Positions 27,131 through 30,000 of a stretch of 30,000 bases of DNA are shown here, one piece after another. The stretch comes from Paulinella micropora. Its lineage: Eukaryota > Cercozoa > Imbricatea > Euglyphida > Paulinellidae. The position numbers and the translations under genes are program-made. The stretch covers positions 2,501 through 32,500 of the forward strand of contig WBZZ01002462.1 of the NCBI GenBank assembly GCA_019918135.1. Direction: 5' to 3'. The first letter of the stretch is position 1; each line of letters begins with the position of its first letter. The notes under the pieces were generated by a model. It searched no databases. It was not told where the DNA came from and saw only the letters and a program-made list of their open reading frames with translations.

Positions 27131-27143
27131 TGGGGGGGGGAGC
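27131..27143 (+). promoter_or_regulatory. Polypurine tract next to the 3' LTR
   Basis: TGGGGGGGGGAGC lies directly before the right LTR. A purine run at this place primes plus-strand DNA synthesis in LTR elements. Nine consecutive G are unusual compared with the mixed A/G tracts of most elements. Confidence 0.7.
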
Positions 27144-27765
27144 TATCAGACTGAGCACTTTAACGACCGGCCAAAACCGCTATAGTTGTCACCCATCTAT
27201 TTTTGACCGGACCGTTAGATTCTCCTCTGCACGACGTTTCGACTTCACTAACTAGTTTTCGATTCTGTTCAGAAATGACTTCAAACGATTAATTCAAAGT
27301 TTTTCCAGCAATTGCCCTTTTTCCCCTCACTATTGCCTTTTTCCCAATTTCCCGTGAACCGCACTGGTACGGTAAATTTGTGGACAAGAGACTTGAATGA
27401 AGGAAAAAGGAAATCATTGCCGGACCCAAAACCGGGAAAACACCAGAACTTTTCCTGCGACTTTGAATCCACAACTCAGAGAACAAATAACTTGAACTTA
27501 TTGACTTGAACGCGCCCCTTCAAGTACTTTAATAAGTTTTCGAGCTTGCGCATGCAAAGCCTATTGACAATCTACGTTCATCTATGATCGTACGTTGCAA
27601 CCAAGTCTGCAAACAGTAGAAATTTGTGTGAATAAATGAAGTGACCTCTCAAATATTTACTTTTATTTCACCTACTTCATCAGGGTAGGTCTGAATGCAG
27701 CCATAGAAACTTTGTATTAAGAGTTCGTTGTGTAATTACCCCTCAGGGTTGTATCCAAACTCACA
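27144..27765 (+). repeat. 3' LTR, 622 bp
   Basis: This copy has the same length as the left one with four transition differences and no indels. It fixes the right boundary of the element and is followed at once by CAAA. Confidence 0.9.
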
Positions 27766-27769
27766 CAAA
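27766..27769. repeat. Target-site duplication, right copy (CAAA)
   Basis: CAAA follows the right LTR and equals the bases before the left LTR. A fifth matching T (27770) is shared if the LTR starts one base later. Confidence 0.75.
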
Positions 27770-28259
27770 TTATTTGTTTTGTGAAAGAGTTATGCCGCCG
27801 AGCTGTGTTGGAGTATTTGTTTTCGTCTGACGTCCCCGTGTGAGACAGGTCAGTGAAAATTCACTCTGTTGCCTGTGTGGCAAAACAGAAAGAAATCACC
27901 CTACTACGGTGATGTGGACTCCAAATACACTGCCCCCAACGATAGCTCGTAAAAAGTCGGTAATACAACCAAACACAGTCCTCAAAAGATGAGAATGATG
28001 TCAGGCTCGTTATATTAATATTAGCTCAGTGAAGCCGAAAAGGAAAACGGCAACAGACCAGGAATAAAATGGCATCAGGTCCAATCCGGACAAACGATAC
28101 TGGAAAAATAGGCTGGTGCACCTGTCACCAGGAAAAGGTACTTTTTATCGGCTATCCGGGGGGTGATGCCTACACATATATTTTTCTTCAGTGCTATGTG
28201 GAGAGCGAATTTTGTGGTTTTCTTTGTTCGTATTGATTTTTATGTATGTTTTTTTTGAA

Positions 28260-28316
28260 GATACAAAATGAGACATGAATTTTTGGCGAAAAATTCATGA
28301 CGAGATTTTGTGTATC
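28260..28316. repeat. Interrupted inverted repeat (hairpin)
   Basis: Inner arms 28274-28284 and 28289-28299 (CATGAATTTTT / AAAAATTCATG) are perfect around a GGCG loop. Outer arms GATACAAAAT (28260-28269) and ATTTTGTGTATC (28305-28316) pair except for a two-base bulge. The total stem is over 20 bp. It is not followed by a T-run and has no coding neighbour. Confidence 0.8.
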
Positions 28317-28530
28317 ATCTACTAGAGAGAGAGAAACAGTCTAGCAATCAGGCAAGCTGCTCAACACATGTACTTCGACATCTAGTTTAAAGAGTCTAGG
28401 AAACTACTTCACAGGGTTTGCTCGCCTTACTCTTGTCACCCACTTTTCTCAAACTTTATTCAAAAAGAAAAGTCAACGAAAAAGCAATCCTTTTGCCCTT
28501 GCTATTCACAATTCAGTAATTTTCTTATCC

Positions 28531-28590
28531 GGCTGCTCAATTTCTGAACAATTCTTCAGTGTCCGGCTGCTCAATTCCTGCACAATGGGA
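28531..28590. repeat. Short direct repeat, about 25 bp twice
   Basis: TCCGGCTGCTCAATT followed by a CTGAACAAT or CTGCACAAT end occurs twice about 32 bp apart, with two or three differences. No function is evident. Confidence 0.7.
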
Positions 28591-28840
28591 TACGAAAAAG
28601 GAAATTTGAACGTAACGTCAAAAAGCGATCACGAACGAACTAACTCTAACTAACGAACTAACGAACGAACACACGAAAAAAAAATTCAACGCAAAAGCAG
28701 AAAAAAAGGCTAAAAAAAAAGTTTAGCTCCTCAGGTATATGCCCTGCGGGCCGAATATCACTTATGCTTCATGGCGGAGCCGGTCAGAGTCATCATATTT
28801 ACAATATTAATACTAGTTGACCTCAACCACGCCCGGGGAG

Positions 28841-28864
28841 TGTGTGTGTGTGTGTGTGTGTGTC

Positions 28865-28895
<31 letters not shown>

Positions 28896-28919
28896 AAGAA
28901 AGAGAGAGAGAGAGAGAGA

Positions 28920-28965
<46 letters not shown>

Positions 28966-28966
28966 C

Positions 28967-29026
<60 letters not shown>

Positions 29027-29035
29027 AGAGAGAGA

Positions 29036-29075
<40 letters not shown>

Positions 29076-29123
29076 ACCAACAACTACTACTACAATTCCT
29101 ACTACTACTACTAATACTACTAT

Positions 29124-29180
<57 letters not shown>

Positions 29181-29196
29181 TACCACCACTAATACA

Positions 29197-29243
<47 letters not shown>

Positions 29244-29298
29244 CACTAGTACTTCCACCAGTACTGCTACTACTACTACTACTACTACACTACTACTG

Positions 29299-29363
<65 letters not shown>

Positions 29364-29368
29364 ACTAT

Positions 29369-29462
<94 letters not shown>
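28841..29462. repeat. Compound microsatellite: TG, GA, GAAA, A56, GA, ACT, GCT, AAT
   Basis: In order: (TG)n 28841-28878 with one interruption; (GA)n to about 28920; (GAAA)n to about 28964; an uninterrupted A run at 28968-29023; (GA)n to 29074; (ACT)n with few interruptions from about 29085 to 29426; an embedded (GCT)10 at 29334-29363; and (AAT)n 29427-29462. Long frames across it in all phases are artefacts of the repeats. Confidence 0.95.
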
Positions 29463-29464
<2 letters not shown>

Positions 29465-29952
29465 ATATCTGAGGCGTACTGATGCAGCTAATGGCATATC
29501 CTCAACGGACATAAGCCTCCAATACCCTTGTTCGAGGTCCTCCACCCCCCCGTGTCAGTCTCTCGCCTGATGATCGGGGCCACCGATGGAGCTCCTGAGG
29601 GCAAGACTGCACTAAGCCGAGGTTATTCCGCAGTCCCAGCAACCTCTTGCAAGACGTCACCGAATGTGCAAGTGCATACACCAAGCGCGGTTGCTAGAGC
29701 TGCCTCGAAACCCCACCCATAACAATCTGGTGTCTGCTGGGTCCTGGGCTATCAACCAGCATATGCGGAGTTTAAGACCCTCCTCCCCAGCATCTACCAC
29801 CAAAGGGTTATGAGTTGGCGTCACAGTTTAACGCCTTGAGGCCATTGGGCTGGAACTCTGTTTAGCAAGTGTGACTAGGTTTTTTCATCGGGTTCCCCTC
29901 AAATATGTCACAGTCAACACTCCAAGGCAGATTTACTATATCTGAGGCGTAC
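29461..29952. mobile_element. About 454-bp segment flanked by perfect 19-bp direct repeats
   Basis: TACTATATCTGAGGCGTAC occurs at 29461-29479 and 29934-29952. The first copy is preceded, and the second followed, by AAT-type microsatellite. The intervening GC-richer segment has no convincing gene. The arrangement fits a short insert with a long target duplication (SINE or LINE-like), or one unit of a dispersed repeat whose end motif is duplicated. The class is unknown. Confidence 0.5.
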
Positions 29953-30000
29953 AATAATAATAATAATAATGATAATAATAACTACTACTACTACCACCAC
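29953..30000. repeat. AAT/ACT microsatellite at the window end
   Basis: An AAT array passes into ACT/ACC units and runs off the window. It repeats the motifs of the large microsatellite 500 bp to the left. Confidence 0.9.

Larger units (their letters stand above)
16555..27765 (+). mobile_element. Complete 11.2-kb LTR retrotransposon, apparently non-autonomous
   Basis: The boundaries come from two 622-bp direct repeats (16555-17176 and 27144-27765), flanked by CAAA duplications, with a G-rich polypurine tract immediately left of the right LTR. Only four differences, all transitions, separate the LTRs (16677/27266, 16722/27311, 16731/27320, 17119/27708), so insertion is recent. The interior codes on the plus strand for a possible ORF1 and a 2,590-codon ORF2 with zinc knuckle, protease-like and RT/RNase H remnants (Ty3/Gypsy type). 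No intact RT palm/fingers or integrase is recognisable. It was probably mobilised by proteins of a related element. Confidence 0.85.
27770..28840. other. Non-coding flank, probably upstream part of the Gag-CCCH element
   Basis: No gene is visible in this kilobase. Before insertion of the LTR element it was continuous with 16,554, so at least its first part is upstream sequence of the Gag-CCCH retroelement. It contains an interrupted hairpin (28260-28316), a short direct repeat (about 28531-28590) and a run of AACGAAC-type tetranucleotide variants near 28630-28675. Confidence 0.5.

Noticed and set aside
27770..28200. tRNA or SINE promoter boxes in the flank
   Set aside because: No A/B box pair with proper spacing and no cloverleaf could be drawn.
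28758..29545. Long frames of Val, Thr, Leu, Arg/Glu or Lys runs
   Set aside because: Pure microsatellite translation in all phases, not genes.

Overview
The window is a stretch of a eukaryotic nuclear genome built almost entirely from mobile DNA. I see no host housekeeping gene and no recognisable intron-containing gene. The host cannot be named from the sequence. The combination of a Polinton-like virus (PLV) relative, Ty3/Gypsy-like LTR elements and long trinucleotide microsatellites fits a protist, an alga or an invertebrate.

Region 1 (1 to about 12,000, AT-rich, genes on both strands, short AT-rich gaps) is an endogenous PLV/Polinton-type provirus, probably incomplete at both ends of what is visible. 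It carries a DDD-type retroviral-like integrase, a SAP-like protein, a charged coiled-coil protein, a large repeat-rich fibre ending in a peptidase S74 chaperone domain, two GIY-YIG endonucleases, a small beta-rich protein, an A32/FtsK-like packaging ATPase, two small basic proteins, a second coiled-coil protein, a double-jelly-roll-type major capsid protein and a minor capsid (penton-like) protein. No DNA polymerase, primase/helicase or maturation protease is visible. Most genes are damaged by single-base frameshifts or in-frame stops, and the ATPase lacks its Walker A lysine, so this copy looks dead.

Region 2 (about 12,001 to 16,554, higher GC, minus strand) is the 5' part of a second retroelement. 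It has a glycine-rich Gag leader, a Gag body with a CCCH-like zinc finger and RGG tail, and a retropepsin-like domain. Gag and protease lie in the same frame, separated by a single TGA. The element stops abruptly at about 12,000 against a truncated PLV reading frame.

Region 3 (16,555 to 27,765, plus strand) is a complete 11.2-kb LTR retrotransposon inserted upstream of region 2. It has two 622-bp LTRs differing at only four positions (all transitions), a CAAA target duplication and a G-rich polypurine tract. Inside are a possible ORF1 and a 2,590-codon ORF2 joined by an ATGA overlap. ORF2 holds a zinc knuckle, a degenerate protease-like motif, four serine runs, a very large unrecognised central part, and a shrunken RT (YFDD)/RNase H block at the C-terminus. 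No convincing integrase is seen. This young, apparently non-autonomous element with a giant open frame is the most unusual object here.

Region 4 (27,766 to 30,000) is non-coding. It holds the displaced flank of region 2, an interrupted hairpin, short repeats, a 620-bp compound microsatellite with a 56-A run, and a roughly 450-bp segment flanked by perfect 19-bp direct repeats.
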